From positions 1 through 11,849 of the forward strand of contig JALRBE010000033.1 in NCBI GenBank assembly GCA_023262335.1: 11,849 bases of DNA, given 5' to 3'. The translations under genes were made by a program, and so were the position numbers. Every line of letters starts with the position of its first letter. Within the stretch, counting starts at the first letter, position 1. Source of the DNA: Candidatus Saccharimonadia bacterium (GTDB taxonomy: Bacteria; Patescibacteriota; Saccharimonadia; Saccharimonadales; Saccharimonadaceae). Below, in pieces: positions 11,831 through 11,849 of the stretch. Under the pieces are notes generated by a model. That model did not search any database. It had not been told where the DNA came from and saw only the letters and a program-made list of their open reading frames with translations.

Positions 11831-11849
11831 ATTTGCGTGACAATGGGGC

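Noticed and set aside
1..11849. CRISPR array, insertion sequence, toxin-antitoxin pair or phage genes
   Set aside because: No spaced direct repeats, transposase motifs, paired short toxin/antitoxin frames or phage structural motifs were seen on either strand.

Overview
The window looks like a piece of a small-genome bacterium, most plausibly a member of the Patescibacteria (CPR), and my best guess is Candidatus Saccharibacteria. The signs are many short genes with no recognisable family, a 20-residue lysine-rich microprotein of a kind I associate with that group, several promoters with TATAAT/TATACT -10 boxes placed almost on top of start codons (probable leaderless mRNAs), and moderately GC-rich genes separated by AT-rich gaps of at most about 250 bases. 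TGA is used as an ordinary stop by several genes, so the code is the standard bacterial one. The taxonomic placement is inference only.

Left part (1-3550): a microprotein gene with its own terminator; a lipoprotein built on the YpfJ-type neutral zinc metallopeptidase fold that has lost its zinc ligands, divergent from a helical orphan of 197 residues; a Cys-patterned orphan on the minus strand; a helical orphan on the plus strand; and a protein with an N-terminal winged helix and a C-terminal Nudix-like domain whose Nudix box is degenerate.

Middle (3719-6649, minus strand): a two-gene operon with an extended -10 promoter. It encodes a MoxR/RavA-type AAA+ ATPase and a ViaA-like protein with a C-terminal VWA domain. 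Gene order and protein lengths resemble the RavA-ViaA pair. The genes are tightly coupled and end in a very strong terminator.

Next (6725-8628): an ECF sigma factor and a membrane anti-sigma factor overlapping by ATGA, divergent from a secreted PepSY-like protein. The gap between them holds a perfect 12-bp inverted repeat (candidate ECF promoter or operator) and a long composite stem-loop. This is a coherent envelope-signalling module: a secreted or membrane-associated sensor protein, a membrane-spanning anti-sigma factor and a sigma factor.

Right part (8681-11849, minus strand): two orphan genes, each apparently transcribed on its own, then an ABC-2 type exporter (permease and NodI/DrrA-like ATPase) whose ATPase gene runs to the window edge. 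Its first two thirds differ in codon use and resemble Burkholderiales NodI, so either gene transfer or an assembly chimera at the contig end is possible. No CRISPR array, insertion sequence, tRNA or rRNA is visible, and no gene-free stretch exceeds 300 bases.
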